Origin: Lycocorax pyrrhopterus obiensis
Taxonomy: Eukaryota; Chordata; Aves; Passeriformes; Paradisaeidae
Assembly (NCBI GenBank): GCA_014706295.1
Contig: JACSVZ010000015.1
Coordinates: 59,207,535-59,271,534 of the forward strand
Reading direction: 5' to 3'
DNA length: 64,000 nt
Positions 40,626 to 53,877 of the stretch are shown here, piece by piece. Below the pieces are notes generated by a model, which saw only the letters and a list, made by a program, of their open reading frames with translations, searched no databases and was not told the origin of the DNA. Made by a program: the position numbers and the translations under genes. Position 1 is the stretch's first letter, and each line of letters begins with the position of its first letter.

Positions 40626-43600
40626 TGACACATCTTAACACCCTCCCTGTGACTTTCAAGACATGTGAAAAGCTGTAGTCAGGTATTAGATTCCTTATCA
40701 GGTCAAAAGAAAATATTAGGGAAGGCAGTGGACAGATGCAGTGATTATGGTTCAGTCTGGACAAGAATGACATCAGTCTCTATGGTCCCAGATGGGATTT
40801 AAATTGTTGGCAAAATGCATCATCATTGATTTTCCACTTCCTCCCTTTGTGGTATCTCTCCAGGGCTAAGGTAAGAGAGTTTGGGTACCTTATCTCTGCA
40901 TTTCTTATCTCAATGCAGTTGCTTTCTCTTATATATAAAGTCAGCTATGAATATCCTGAATTTGTGCAGTTATATACTCTCCTCTACTATTTTTATTGCT
41001 AAGTTACTGATACTCTTAACTGTAACAGCACTTGATGCTTGGCTTAGCAATTTTTTTACTTTGTTTGCTTTTATTATTTTTTAAAATCACACCTAGTGAG
41101 ACATAAGAAATCCCAAGAGAACCATACCTTCTGATATTTCTAGTGGCTTGATGTCCTGAAGTACTAACTTTATATCGCTCCTCCTAATTTAACCTTTTTA
41201 GGACACGTTCACTGTGTTGCTGTGGTGTCACACACCCAAAGCACACTCGTGGCTTTGGCTTTTCACCTTTGAACAATATTTTCATCTAGGGCCCCAGACA
41301 TGAGCCTATCACTCAACAAGGGGTGCAGAGGATGCTCAGCTGAGTCTAAGTGTCTCTGTGCAGGCTCCATTCTCCCAGAGGCCGTGCTCCAGCCACAGGG
41401 AGCCATCCCCAAGGCACGGTGGTTTTCTGGGTCCTGGCATATCCCTGCCAACGGGATCTCCTTCTTCAGGGAAGGGACATCCCCGGTGCCAGCAAGTACC
41501 TGCAGACCACTGTCCTGCTGTGTTCAACAAGCCACAAAGGAAACACAGCAACAGCTTGGGCTCCTTTGTCTGCAAATCCTAGTGACCCAAGCCTGGCACA
41601 GACCCTGATAACCACAGCATCTAGACATCATTAACAACTTGGCTTAATTACATCCTAATTTCTTTACAAAGAGCCTATAAGCAAGACTTCAATTAACTTT
41701 AAGTATATGTAAGTTTAACGTGTCTCTATCATTCCATTAAGATGATCTGGGACAAGACAAAGATAAACATAGATGTTAACATTCTATAAAGTATGAGATT
41801 TTTAATTAATTTTAACAAAAAATTAATTATCAAGTTATTTATAAAGCTCATAAAATTCATTTTCTACTCACAGAATGTACTATCTGTACATTTGGGATAG
41901 GTTTGTTCTGTCTCTCAAACAAAACAGAGATTCTCAACCCCTTTTGATCTAATCTGGTTTTACCATGGAACATAATCAGCAATTCTTATTAAAAAGAGCT
42001 TTGGAACCTTCACATCAAAAACCCATCTAAGTGCAAAGTCCTATTAATGTTTTCAGTGAACATTTTTATTATCATGTGAAGAGCAAAATAAGGTTTAGCT
42101 CAGGCAGGAGCCTGTTTGACTGAACCAAAAACTCATCTTGCTGGGAGTAACAGCTGGAAATACGCCATGCCCTTAAAATGAAGCTCCTTTAAAGTCAAGC
42201 TCTGCTCTGGCCCAAAAGAAGTGTCTATGTTCCCAGGACAGGATTTGAAGCTCTGCAGGCACATCATTAAGTAGGCGTTTTCAAGCAAAGAATTCGACAT
42301 GATAAATCTGGAGATGCATCAGTCTGTGGAAGAGGATGTGACCTGAGTCGAGACTTTGGATTCATTTATTAAGAGGGCAGCTCAGCTTCGGAATTGCCAG
42401 GTCAGGGTTTGCTGGCCATTAAAGCTGCCCTGTTTGCTGGCTATTAATTTTAAACATGACTGCATAAGCAGCCAACAGCTTCCCATGTGCCAGTGTTGAG
42501 CCAGCAGCCAGGTTTCCTGGCCACAGAGCTGTCACTTGTAGAGATGCTCAGAGCCCGGGGGTGGCATCTCGAGGGCCCTACCCAGGGACAGCTATTGCCC
42601 ACATTTAGGGCAGAGTCTGACTGCACCCACCTGCAAATACATTTATGGGGACATTTCTCAAGCTGTGGGCACGTTTTCTAGTCCATCCCCTGTCCCCACA
42701 GATGATTTTGAAAAAGCCTAAGGGATTTGCTCCAGAGGAGCCAGACTTCTCTCTGTGGCACATGGCAAACGCAGTTGTACCACTGGGCTTGGCACACTGA
42801 GAAGCCCCAACCCTGAATCTCTTTCAATCCCCCCCAGACAGGCTCTGGGGTCAGAGGCTGGGTGCTGTCTCACGGCAGCCATGCCAGCTGCCATCCCTGT
42901 AATCAGGGCCATTAGCAGGTTGCCATGGAAGTTTCCTCTCCCTGGAGAAGTGTCAGGGCACCGCTCAGGGGAGACAGGAAATTAAAGTGGAGGAAGGGAA
43001 AATGCAGATGACTGGTGGAAAAACACTGTCTGTCGAAACTCCCCCCAGAGCATTATTTCCTTGGCCAGAGCAGACCACACGCTTTGTAGTCAGGACTGTG
43101 TATTTTGTCTCCAGAGAAATGCTCGCCTTGGCATGACTAATACAACAAGCAAACCCAGCACAGCAGAAATGTCACCAAAGTCCCTCCCACACAGGACCTG
43201 TGATTACCATAAGTGAGTATTCTTAACCTGCTGCACCTTTAATTGATAGCTAAGGAAAGATGGGAAGAAGGAGAAAATGGTGCTGAATTTTAGCATCTTC
43301 CCAACTCTCAGTAAAAACATGGCTTCTAGAAAAAAAGAAATTAGAAGCATCAGGCAAGTTCAATTCCCTTTCTACTACTGATTCCCAGCTTCCAAGCTCT
43401 GGAAAGAAACAGAGTAAATCCCTCGCACAACCATATCTCCCAATTGGGAAGAGAGTGCAAACAAGACTGAGGGAGAGGTTTAGTTCCCAGCCCACACCGA
43501 CTGCTGCACCAGTGGGGAAAAGCAGCTGGGGAAAGAGACTGGGAACGAAAAGCCTTTAAATGGTTTTTGTTCCTCCAGAGTCACAGGGGGTGAGAATCCA

Positions 43601-43828
43601 TAGTCTAGGTAAATCTGGATGTAAAACGAGCAGGGACCCAGCTGGAATCAGTTTAGTGATATAAAGACACATAGTCTTAATTAAGGGAATTGTGATTTGC
43701 CAATGAAATCCCAGCAGGGCATCTGTCTGCCTGATCAAAGACTCGACTTTCTGATGGAATCTTAAGTGCATGAGCCATGAAATTACTTTTTGAAAAGGGA
43801 ACATGCAGCACAAAGAGGCAGAGCGAGA

Positions 43829-43875
43829 GGGGGGGAGGTAGAGGGGAGAAGGGAGGGAGGTAAGGAGGGATGGGG
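43829..43875 (+). other. G-quadruplex-type G-rich tract
   Basis: Runs of seven, four, three and three G, separated by 7, 4 and 1 bases, satisfy the G3+N1-7 rule at 43829-43857; another four-G run follows at 43872. The G-rich strand is the non-template orientation for a plus-strand transcript and the template side for TMEM178B. Confidence 0.6.
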
Positions 43876-46800
43876 AGCAGATTGGAGATCCAAGGGATGC
43901 TACTGGGAGCCTCCATTCCCTCCCTCCAAACAAAGCTAGAGAGGGGCAGGCTGGGGAAAAAATGATGCCAAACTGCCAGCAGAGTCAGCACCTAAAATCA
44001 TTACCCAGCCCACTGAATAAAGACACATTCCTAACTTGCTTTTCTTTCTTTTGTGTTTTGGGGTCTGGTTGTTTTTTTTTTTTCTGCAGCAACACAACAC
44101 ATTTCCCTCCATTTTCTTGCAGAAGAATGAATCAATAAAAATATCTGCTCCAAAATATATCAAGCTTTTCAGTGTACATGGGAAGAGTTTTGGATCAAGT
44201 CCCAAAGTAGGCAAATCCTGCATGATCTGGAATTATAATGCTGTGGAGCCCTAAAACACTGAAAGCTCTGTAAATCAAGACACAAAGTTGACAGAAGAGA
44301 CATAATCTACCAGCTTCATTTATCATGTGTGTACCACGTAAGCATTCCCACAGCAGTCAATAAACTTTCCAAATCCCATCTCCTCACATAGCAGACTCAG
44401 TACAAAGCTACATGGAATTAACCCAGAAAAGCCTCATCTCTGTTTATGAAAGTCTAACAAGGCATCCAGGGGACATGATGTTTCCGAACATCTTCACAGG
44501 TCTTCTCTTCTCTGACATTTAAATGTGTATTTTTTAAAAAGCTCTCTCATCGCCACACTACAACCCAATGTAGCGATTGCAGAAACTATTATATCAGAAA
44601 AAGCCAACTGTCACCTTGTCATGCCATCTTCCTCAAAAATTACTAAAGCAAGGGCTTCAAAGGAAGAAATAAAACACCCATATGCACCTGCTGTACAGGG
44701 CAGGACTCCATTTAATGGAAGAATAGTCCCAAGCAAACACACTGGGCTGTATTAGTGGTCAGGTAACAGCATGAACCTAATAAATCTCCATCAGTATACT
44801 GATGCCATGCCAGGATCTAAAGTAAAAGAGAAAATAAGCAATCAAGCCCTATGAATTTCTAGTTGCATTCAAAATATCTGGAAGAAAGCACTGGATGTGG
44901 TACAATTAAAATAATAAAATAAAGATTAAAGCAGTGAGAGAAAACACTCAATTTTCAAGCATCTCCAACCATTTGTGTAGCAAAAAGCCTCAGGGTTTCT
45001 GACAAGTGGCTGCACAGCACAGAGAGCAGCTCTGATCCTAGCCTGGGGTAAGGAACATGGTACTTCCACTGCTCCCCAGTTTTCTTGGTTCTTATTGATG
45101 CTGTTAGATATACAAGGAAAACAAATCTCAGCATCATTCCCTGAGTCAGCTCTAAAGCTCTGCTTCAGGACTGTGTAGCCCTCAAGAAAAGCTGCAGGTT
45201 GAACAAATAAATAAGTGGATCAGAGAATTCAAACATTTACCTTAATTTCCCTGTTTAGACATGTGGGTGTCTCCCTTCATGCCCCACTCAGTGAGTGTCA
45301 GTCACCCCATTAACTGAATAAGGTATGGTCAGTGTGCAGCAGCTGCAGAACATCCACTTCTTGAGCCCCATGGGAGCAGCCACAAACCAGAAGTGGGCCT
45401 CCTGGGCATGGGTGCTTTGCTTGCATATGTGGAAGAACTTTTGAAACTTGCATTGGTGAAAGAAATATTTTCCTTGCTGCTTTTTGCCCCACGACATCTG
45501 GTATCACAAGGCCCCTCTCTGCACAGCTTCACCACTGTGGGATGAAAGAGCCTCCTTCACCACAGCTATGGCCACCAGCTCCCTTTCACTCAACCATCTT
45601 TTCTCACTTCTCAATCTTTTAAGAGCCCAGGGAAATGGATTTTCTCTCTTGCCTCTTTTCCCTCTCCTCTGCCATTCTTAGTGCGTGCCAGCTGTTCCTG
45701 TACTTGAAAATTCTGAAGAGCAAGTTTATATAAGAAATACAGCTCAAAGAATAAAGGAAGGTGTTTTCCGGGAGCATATAACAAAAAAAAATAGTGGTTC
45801 CAAGGACGATTAACAGCCATTTCACATATGTGCCTTGTTCAAAACACTTTCTTCTCACTATTAGAATAGGCTTTACAGCGAAGCAGCAGTTCACAAGCTT
45901 AGGTTTTCCAAGCAGGTTCTGTTCTGTGCTTGAGGGGCTAATTAGAAGCACCAAAACACACTATTAATTTGTGCATCCTTAGTCATAAACTGCTGGCTCT
46001 GCTGTTCATCCCCGAGCATGCTTAAGATCTAGAGGAAAATATCCCAACATAACTCCACCAAGTTCTCAGTTACTCATACTTCATTTTCTGAGCCAAAGAG
46101 CAGCAAGCAGTGGCTCAGGGTCAGGAGAAAATCTAAGCTTCCAGCTGCCTTGACAAACAGAATTTCTTGTGCGTGGGACTTCATTTTTTCTCAAGGTTTC
46201 TGACTCAGGAGTGCCCAACACCAGCTGTTGAGCCACCACTCAAGCCAGGCTGCTGCACGTGGGTGGTTGCTAGTACTGTGAGTGGTTAGACCCTGTGTTA
46301 GGGCACATCAGCACAGCTCCACTGACTCAGCAGAGCTGGGGTGTTTTACAACACCTACATCTGTGTGCGTGCGTGTGTGTACACGGCAACTGCACGCATA
46401 TGGCTGTTAATGCTAAAATACGCGCACTACAGAGTCTTTGAAAGTTTCTTTGAAAGGCTTCCTTTGGGATACTCTTCTGTATTTCCTTGAAAAACCTAAG
46501 AGGCCAGAGATTTGTAATGCCATATCGAGTGCCCTCTGTCACTACAAGACCTGATCAGGAAGAGGATGGTTTTCTAGTCATGGCAAAATATGAATACCAA
46601 GGAGAGGCAAGTCCTGTCCTGGACTTCAGCCCTCCACCCAGGAAAGTGCACATCCCTCCTTCTTTCCTTCCCTCCATCCCATAGTAAGAGTCTTGACACC
46701 TTTTCAGATGCTACAGTTACATTAGACTGAATGGAAACAGGAGTGAGGTGCTCCTGCCCTTCACAGACCATGGTTTTTTTCTGCTCTCCTCATGATGTGT

Positions 46801-49800
46801 TTCTGGTTGCTTCTGCTTTCTCAGAAGAACTCTGTGAGTTCAGACAGCAATTTCTCCTTTTAAGAACAGGGATTGCTTGTAGAGAAGATGTGATCAACAG
46901 TCGCTCCCTGCTCGCAGGTTCTAGCTCTCTTGGAGTTCATATTTTTTGCTCATCTACAGGGACCTTCCCTGCAGGAGATTCCCCGTCCGCCACTTTCTTA
47001 CATAATGAAAAAGTCCTAATCCCTCCCTCCCCACACACACTCTGCTTAAAATCAGTGCTCATTGTAGTTTGTCCCGAGATCTCAAAGGGCATTAATTGCT
47101 TTGGGCTTCACCTCAGAGCTGTTGAATACTGATAATAACTGGTTTGCCCGGGCTTAGTGCCTAAATAGCTGATAATTACAGCCCAAGAACAGTAAGGAGC
47201 ATGCTGTCTTTCTGCCACAGCCGTCTGTCTATCTCGTTTGCTAGGCATCTGTCCACCCGTCTCTAGGCAATTGTTCCTATTTCTACTTGACTTTATTCTC
47301 CATCTCTGTCATTTATTTTGCTTTTCAGTCTCTCTTTTTTGTGGGATTTTTTTTTCCAGAGTTCTGACATCTTTGATCTCTTGTCAACAAAGAACACAGC
47401 TACACATTCAGAGATCCAAACATTTTATCACCCCCCCCAGAAGCAGGGGTGATGTGCTCACTCAGGATGTGTCAGGTGAAACGTCAGAAACAATTAGAGA
47501 AGGAGAGAGAGACTTTCCAGCCCCCAGGGGAACCACCCAGGCTGCATTCTGCGCTTCACCTCCTGACTCTGCGGGAATCAGAGCTCTGAGCTGCTGCAGC
47601 ACCCATCCAGAGAGACAAGCAGGAAGAGACACAAACATGCAAGGAAGATGTTAAAGGTTTGGGAGGATAAAGGTGTGTGTGTCCTGCAAGGGAAACCAGT
47701 TGGATCCTCATCTACCTTCTTCTTTAGCTGTGACAAGATGCAGTCATCCCTGTGCATCTGAGACAAATGTGGCCCCAGCAGAGACAGTTTTCATATAACC
47801 TCACTGTGTTATTGTGACCATCTGCTCCCCCACCCTTGCCAGACTCCCATGGACCAAGAGGATCACCGTATGGACCAGGGAGTCAGGCACTGAAAGAGAA
47901 GCACAGTGTTACAAGCCAGAAGGGCAATGCAGAAATTTGGGTCCTGCTGTAGCTCAGTGCACTGGAAACAGAAGGATAAAAAGAGCACAGAAGCCTATTG
48001 GTAAAGTGGGCCAAAACCCAGGGTTGACATATTGATTTGCAGACCATGGTGAGAATCCGTGGAGCCTCTGATGTCTCCAGAGCCTGCTGGGTACAGCGGG
48101 GAGAAGAAAGGGTTGCCACGCCTGCCACTCTGTCATACCATCTGAAGAGTCACGGGCCACCTGGGACTGCTGGGATGTGTTTTTTGTACAACCTAGAGCT
48201 CCCCTACTAGGACTGCCACCTGCTGAGGGCTTTTCTAGTAAAGGAGCTCACAGAACTTTTCCTCCCCACCTGGTTGCCTGAACAGTGTAGATGGGCAGGA
48301 GAAAGAGCCCTGGACACTGCTGTACACAACTTCCCACAACTCTAAAAAAGTTCTCATTTGAATCATCTGTGAAAGCTTAGCTCATAACTCCCCTCCTGCC
48401 TTCATCTCTCTCTCGCATGCACAGATTCTAAGCAGAGAGCTGTTGGGTCCTGGAAGGAGCAGCCTATCTCTGCCCTGAGAAATTATCTCACTCAGCTCCT
48501 CTCTTTCTCCTGTGAATTGTACAAAATGGTTTTCCTGCACCCTCTTCTTCCCTCTCTTTTCCCCCATAAAACTGATCCAGCAAACAGTCCTTTTCCTTCC
48601 TGACAAATAGCACCATTGCCTCCTGTGCGTGTGCACCCTGCCAGATGGCAGGGGGAAACAACTATCTGCACAAGGAAGCGTTCTGGCTCTCTGTGCGCAG
48701 GGACAAGCCAAAAGGAAAAGGAAAAAACACTTGCAGATGATGTGCCTCCTGACACAGACTGATACAAATCCAGGAGACTGATAGTTAAGCCTCTTGCACT
48801 TGTCCTTCATTTCATTTTTTCCTGTGCTTTGATCTGTGGGAATAGATGACTGCCAACCAACAGAGGCTGGAGAGAAGTAAAGGTCCAAGCTCTTACAGAT
48901 GCTGAACTAGTGTTAGAGCTCCATGTCTTGGCTGCTGTTTTCCAGCCCATGGCTGTTTTTAAAAAAACAGGTGAGGAAAGAGAAAGCCCTTCCCACTCCA
49001 GCTTGATAGGTTTTCTCTGTAAGTCATGCACCTCTATCCAGAGGTGGGATGGAGGTTGCATTTGCCTGGATAATTGTTGCAATGTCACGGACAGTAATTC
49101 CTTATTCGCTAACTTCAATCAGGCTATCTGGGACATGAGAGATGTTTAATCGTGTTCTTGTCACAACACTGTGGTTCTTTACTGAGGCTGTGATGACATG
49201 GATCATGAGTTCTAAGTCTTCCAGAGGAAAATAGCCCCAGAGCTGCCTGTATCTTCATCCAACCTGACCTTAAAGACTTCACCTCAGATTTGGACCTGAA
49301 TCTGCACCTTGAGGGAACATGGATTTAACCTGATGCTGACGAATGCATATACAGCAACATTACTGCTGTGGCCTAAGGCACCTCAATCATACCCTCCGCT
49401 GTTCTGATTTAACCAGCTCTCAGTCAGCCTGTGGAAAATATTCCATATTTGAAAACCACCTTTAAAAATGTGTGTGGTGTGTGTGTTCAGATATGACTTT
49501 CCCCTGTTGTTACTGAAAGAAATTCGGTTTGAAAGTCTCCTTCAATTCACGCTGTACCTAGGAGGACAAGGACAAGTTGCTTGGGAAGTGCAGGTCTCTG
49601 TATTTCTAGGCTCTCTGGAGAAGAAAACTGCCTGACGTCTTAAAATTTTGAATGATTCAACCTTTAATAGCAGTGAATGCAAAACAAAACGAGCCTGACG
49701 CCATTTTCTCCAGTGATGTGCCATGGCTTATTAGGAAGGGGTTATAAGCTGCTTTCCAGTGAACTTGTTCTCAGACAGATAAGCTGACTAGTGGGAAATC

Positions 49801-50253
49801 AATCACTATGAATTTTGATAGCAGCGCCTGCTGAAGTAATTACTTCAAACATCAATAATGCTGTTCACCTGCCTGTGCAGTTTTCAGTCATGCTGAAGGT
49901 TAGATTAACGCCACAGAGCTCCTGGGGACTTTCGTTTGTTTTGTTTATGTTTTCCCTATCCTTTTCCATCTACTTTCTTAAATATTTTTCTTAAACACTG
50001 ATTTAATTGAAATGTCACATTGTCCGTTCCTCTCTTTCTCTGTCTTCTCACCCAAGTCATCAACAAGAGTTTGCTCGTATCCCTGAAATTGTCTCTGCAA
50101 TTCTGTGCACACAGGAGCCGCTGCTGATCCCTCCTGGCAGACTTACTGAGCATTGAAAGCTCACGTCACATCTCTCCTCAGCTGTTTGTGCCTGCGTTTA
50201 AGTTAATACATATTTAGAGAGAAGGCCAAAAACACTTCAGTGCCAAATGCTCT

Positions 50254-50985
50254 TAGAATCATGGAATAGTTTAGGCTGAAAAAGACCTCCAAGATCATTG
50301 AGCCCAAGCCTTAGGCTAGCACCACCAAGCTCATCATTAAACCATGTCCTTAGGTGCCACCTTTACACAGCACCAGGAATGGTGACTCCACTGCTTCCCT
50401 GGGCAGCCCATTCCAATGTTTGACAACTATTTCGGTAAAGACATTTTTCTTATATGCAATCTAAAACTTCCCCTGGAACAGCATGAGGCCATTTCCTCTT
50501 GTCCTATCCATTGCTACTTGGGAGAAGTGACCAGGCTCTGAGCTCCTTTCAGGCAGTGGTAGAGAGGGATAAGGTCCCCCATGAGCCTCATACCTTTGGC
50601 CTCAGCCCATTGATCTGGCCTGTCCAGATCTTCCTGCAGAGCCTTCCTTCCCTCCAGCAGATCAACACACCTGTCCATCTTGCTGTCACCTGCAAACTGA
50701 CTGAGAACACTCATCCAGGTGACTGATAATGATATTACACAGGGCTGGCCCCAACTGAGCCCTGGGGGACACCGCTAGTGACCGGCCACCAGGTGGATGT
50801 AGCACCATTCATCACAACTCTCTAGGCCTGATCATCCAGCCAGTTTTTTACCCCCCAAAGAGTGCACCTGACCAAGCCATGAGCAGCCAATTTCTGCAGG
50901 AGAATGTTGTGGGAAGTGGTATTAAAGCTTCAACTAAAGTCTAGGTAGTCGATATCCAGAGCCTTTCCCTCATCCACTAATTGAA
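50254..50985 (-). mobile_element. CR1 LINE fragment with partial ORF2
   Basis: The plus strand starts AGAATCATGGAATAGTTTAG and runs through GACCTCCAAGATCATTGAG, AAACCATGTCCTTAGG, TCCTCTTGTCCTATCC, GATCAACACACCTG, TCACCTGCAAACTGACTGAG, TGGCCCCAACTGAGCCC and TTTCCCTCATCCACTAA blocks. The element is on the minus strand and reaches back into the reverse-transcriptase region, 5'-truncated near 50985. Confidence 0.92.
50514..50714 (-). pseudogene. CR1 ORF2 reverse-transcriptase remnant
   Basis: The minus-strand frame reads [20 protein letters not shown], equivalent to the CR1 RT block whose usual form is QFADDTKLGG. The second catalytic Asp position is altered (FAGD for FADD), so this copy could not be active even if complete. 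Confidence 0.75.
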
Positions 50986-52829
50986 CTGAAGATCCTCACC
51001 CTGGCCTGTGTACGATGTGATTTTAATTCCCACACAGATAAGCTTGTAAATTCAGGTTTTGCAACACAAACTGAGTGCACTGACAATTCATAAATTAAAG
51101 CACATCTTACCAAAATGTTGAGGTGATAAGATATCACCTAAAATGTCCCTGACTCAAAATTAATTCCCTTTGGAAGCAACAAGAGAACGGTTGGTAAAAC
51201 ATGTGTCCGTGTTTGTGTGTTCAGCATATGGTAAATTAAAGAGGGTATTGGTCCACAGAGAAACTAGTTATTTCATCCAGTTACTAAACACCATGATAAA
51301 ATTATAACATTATCCAAAATATTTACAATTTTCATTTTAAATACAATGAAAATACAATAAATGATCTGAGTTTTGGATTACTGTGCTTCACAGACTGCAA
51401 CCTCCTCCACTTGCCACATCTCCTAAGCCCCTGGATATCTCCTGCTGCCTTATGCTAACTATCCTCCAGGTCTCCCACTGCTGCCACTTTTATACCCAAA
51501 TTTCATGCAGCCCCAGTAGTTCTGCTCTCTCTGCTGGAGCAGCAATATATTTATTACTATATTATTATTGTATTTCAGCTCCCAGCTATAGTAAATTCCA
51601 TCCTGCTGTAACCCCTACCTCCATCTACCATTAGACAGCCTGGGATTCCCACAGACTTGGCAAATTTGATAGATTTGTTTATCAGCTCATCAGAACTGAT
51701 GAGTGCATGGAGTTACTGCCTGACTGCAATCTAAAGCTGGCAGAGATGTGCCAGGGGGTACTTTTCTCACTCTCCTCTCCTTATCTCTCTCCATCCAATG
51801 TGGGGAGCAAACAATAGTGATACTCCAGGAAGCACTAGTTTGCATCCAGGTTTCATTCCAGTAAACAGCCCACTCCTCTCAAACATTCTGGAAGCTACTT
51901 TTAATGTCCATTATACTGAGCTAATATAGCTACTATCTAGCTTTTACAATGTCCTTTGTTTATAGCAGTGATTGAATACACATCAGAGATTTCAGCAGAG
52001 AAAGTCCTCCAAAGACCTAATTTCAGATCCAGAAAGTGTCCTGCTGATGAATGCCCACATAAATCCAAGCAAGGAAAAAATGAAAACCAAGCGCTTTCCT
52101 GTCTGAATGACAATTTCCACTCCCAGCAGAGGATGACATCCATCATTTTAGCACCACTTAGCTGATCACCCCAGCCACAGTAAGAAGGGGAGAGCAGGGC
52201 AGGGAAGAGCACTCAAAACCATGAATAATCAGGATTTTTACATGTAGGCTTCTTACTTATCACTTAGCTGAAGGCAGCCACATGCAAAAATTGAAACTGC
52301 ACCTTTATCTAAATTCTACTCCCGTTACCTTAATACACACCTTGACTGAAGTCAGGTAACTGAGAACTGGATTTGGTCTGTATTGTCCATAATGACAAAT
52401 CAATATTTGCTGACCTTCTGTGAGAATGTCCATTCAGTTTATTAACAGGAAAGTGCTCTTGGTTGACCTGACACTGTTTGTCTCATTGTTATCAAAACTC
52501 GTCCAAAACAAACTGTTAGGAGAAATGAGGACATCTCTCAGAAGAGAAAATGAAGTAGAAGAGAGAAGCTTTTGGTGGCTGAGAAGGGGATTTCAACGCT
52601 ACCCAGCCAGGTAACAGCAGGTTGCCAGAATGGTTCCTAACTCTGGATTTTAAAACAGAGTTTACTCCAAAATACGTTTGGGATCTTTAAAAATTCTCTT
52701 CTGTCTTTGAAGTAGCAGGAAAATTGCATGGTAAAAGATCTGAGATTTCTGGTATTTGTTTAGTATTTCACATAAACATATTTAGAAGGGATCTATGAAA
52801 ACGAGTAAAGAGGAGGTGATTAAACCCCC

Positions 52830-53330
52830 TAACAATGAGATTTGTTTTGTTTGATCAAGAGTGAAGAAGTTGATAAAGACTTCCAGCTGAACCTGGTGAA
52901 CCTGTGAATGAGCACAAAGACAAGAAATGTAACTTGGTGCTGAAAAATGTAAGGTACCAGAAGAAATCATTTGAACTCATTGCACACATTACTGACTTCT
53001 AAATTATCTATGAACTCCATGGACAGTTCAGAGTGTGACAATAGCAATCTTCAGGACAAATTAAATATCAAGCTGTATGAAGAAAAGAGAAAAGAAGAAC
53101 ATTGAAATATGATAGTTTCTTTATAGTAATCCATGACATCCGTGTAGGGAAAGAATTTAGTTAGAAAATTCGAAGGGTATGACTGGAAGAAAAAAATCAG
53201 GGGAGTCAGTTACAGAAAGAGCAACTGTCAGAGGTCTGGAAACACTGAGGGGAAAAAATACTATAATGACTGTTCAGAAGAGCAAACCCCATTCTGTAGG
53301 GAAGAATTGCATGACAACAAGAAATGGTGA
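52830..53330 (+). mobile_element. possible very old CR1-like LINE fragment
   Basis: Scattered matches in the right order suggest the ORF2 end of an old CR1. An AAAAATGTAAGGTA block is followed by AACATTGAAATATGATAG and TTTCTTTATAGTAATCCATG (compare a usual ATATTATAATGCCTTTATAT then AATCCATGG), then AAAGAGCAACTGTCAGAGG. The similarity is weak. Confidence 0.3.
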
Positions 53331-53877
53331 AGAAAAGTTAGATTAAGAGATTCTATTTCTCTCTTCTTCCTATGAGAAGATAAATTAATCATTGGGTTGA
53401 AAAATGACAGTTGCCTGGAAACCAACTATCACGACCAGATTACAATCAATAAGGGCAAAAAAAGTTCAGCATCTGCAAGCAATACTCACATACCCCTACC
53501 CACATGCATACAAAGTACACGGGTACCAGTAAACGGTCTTAAGGCTTCAAGAGAAGAAATTTGAGTGAAATTGAGAAGGGACCAAAGATTAGAGAGCTAA
53601 CATGACTGAAAAGTGGGAGTACTTTATGTAAGAAGAGTTAATTAACTAGTCAAAATGCTGGAATCACAGTGAAATGCTTACAGCACTGGATAAGAAAACA
53701 ATGCTTGGTTTGATGGCAAATAAAGCAGTAATTAGAAATTAAAGCAACATATGGCAAAATGTAAGGCAGCAGTTACAGGTGGCAGTCAATATAAATGAAA
53801 ATTATGGGGTGTAAGTAACTGACGAGGAAAGCTGAAGAAATTAGGGAAAAATACCTCACTGACAGAGTTAAGAATAA

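Larger units (their letters stand above)
34771..50253. other. intronic stretch with mainly low-complexity features
   Basis: No exon or named mobile element was recognised. Contents: an A/T-rich patch with many TTAATT-type words at about 41640-41870, a pyrimidine-rich tract at 40385-40625, a G-rich tract at 43829-43875, a TG run at about 46360-46382 and a C run near 47430. The 168-codon open frame at 48382-48888 (minus) shows no domain, helix pattern or family I know. Confidence 0.55.

Noticed and set aside
48382..48888. 168-codon open frame on the minus strand, the longest in the window
   Set aside because: Composition is rich in Ser, Arg and Cys without helix pattern, signal peptide or a known domain. 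No splice signals or start context support it, and it lies in an intron.
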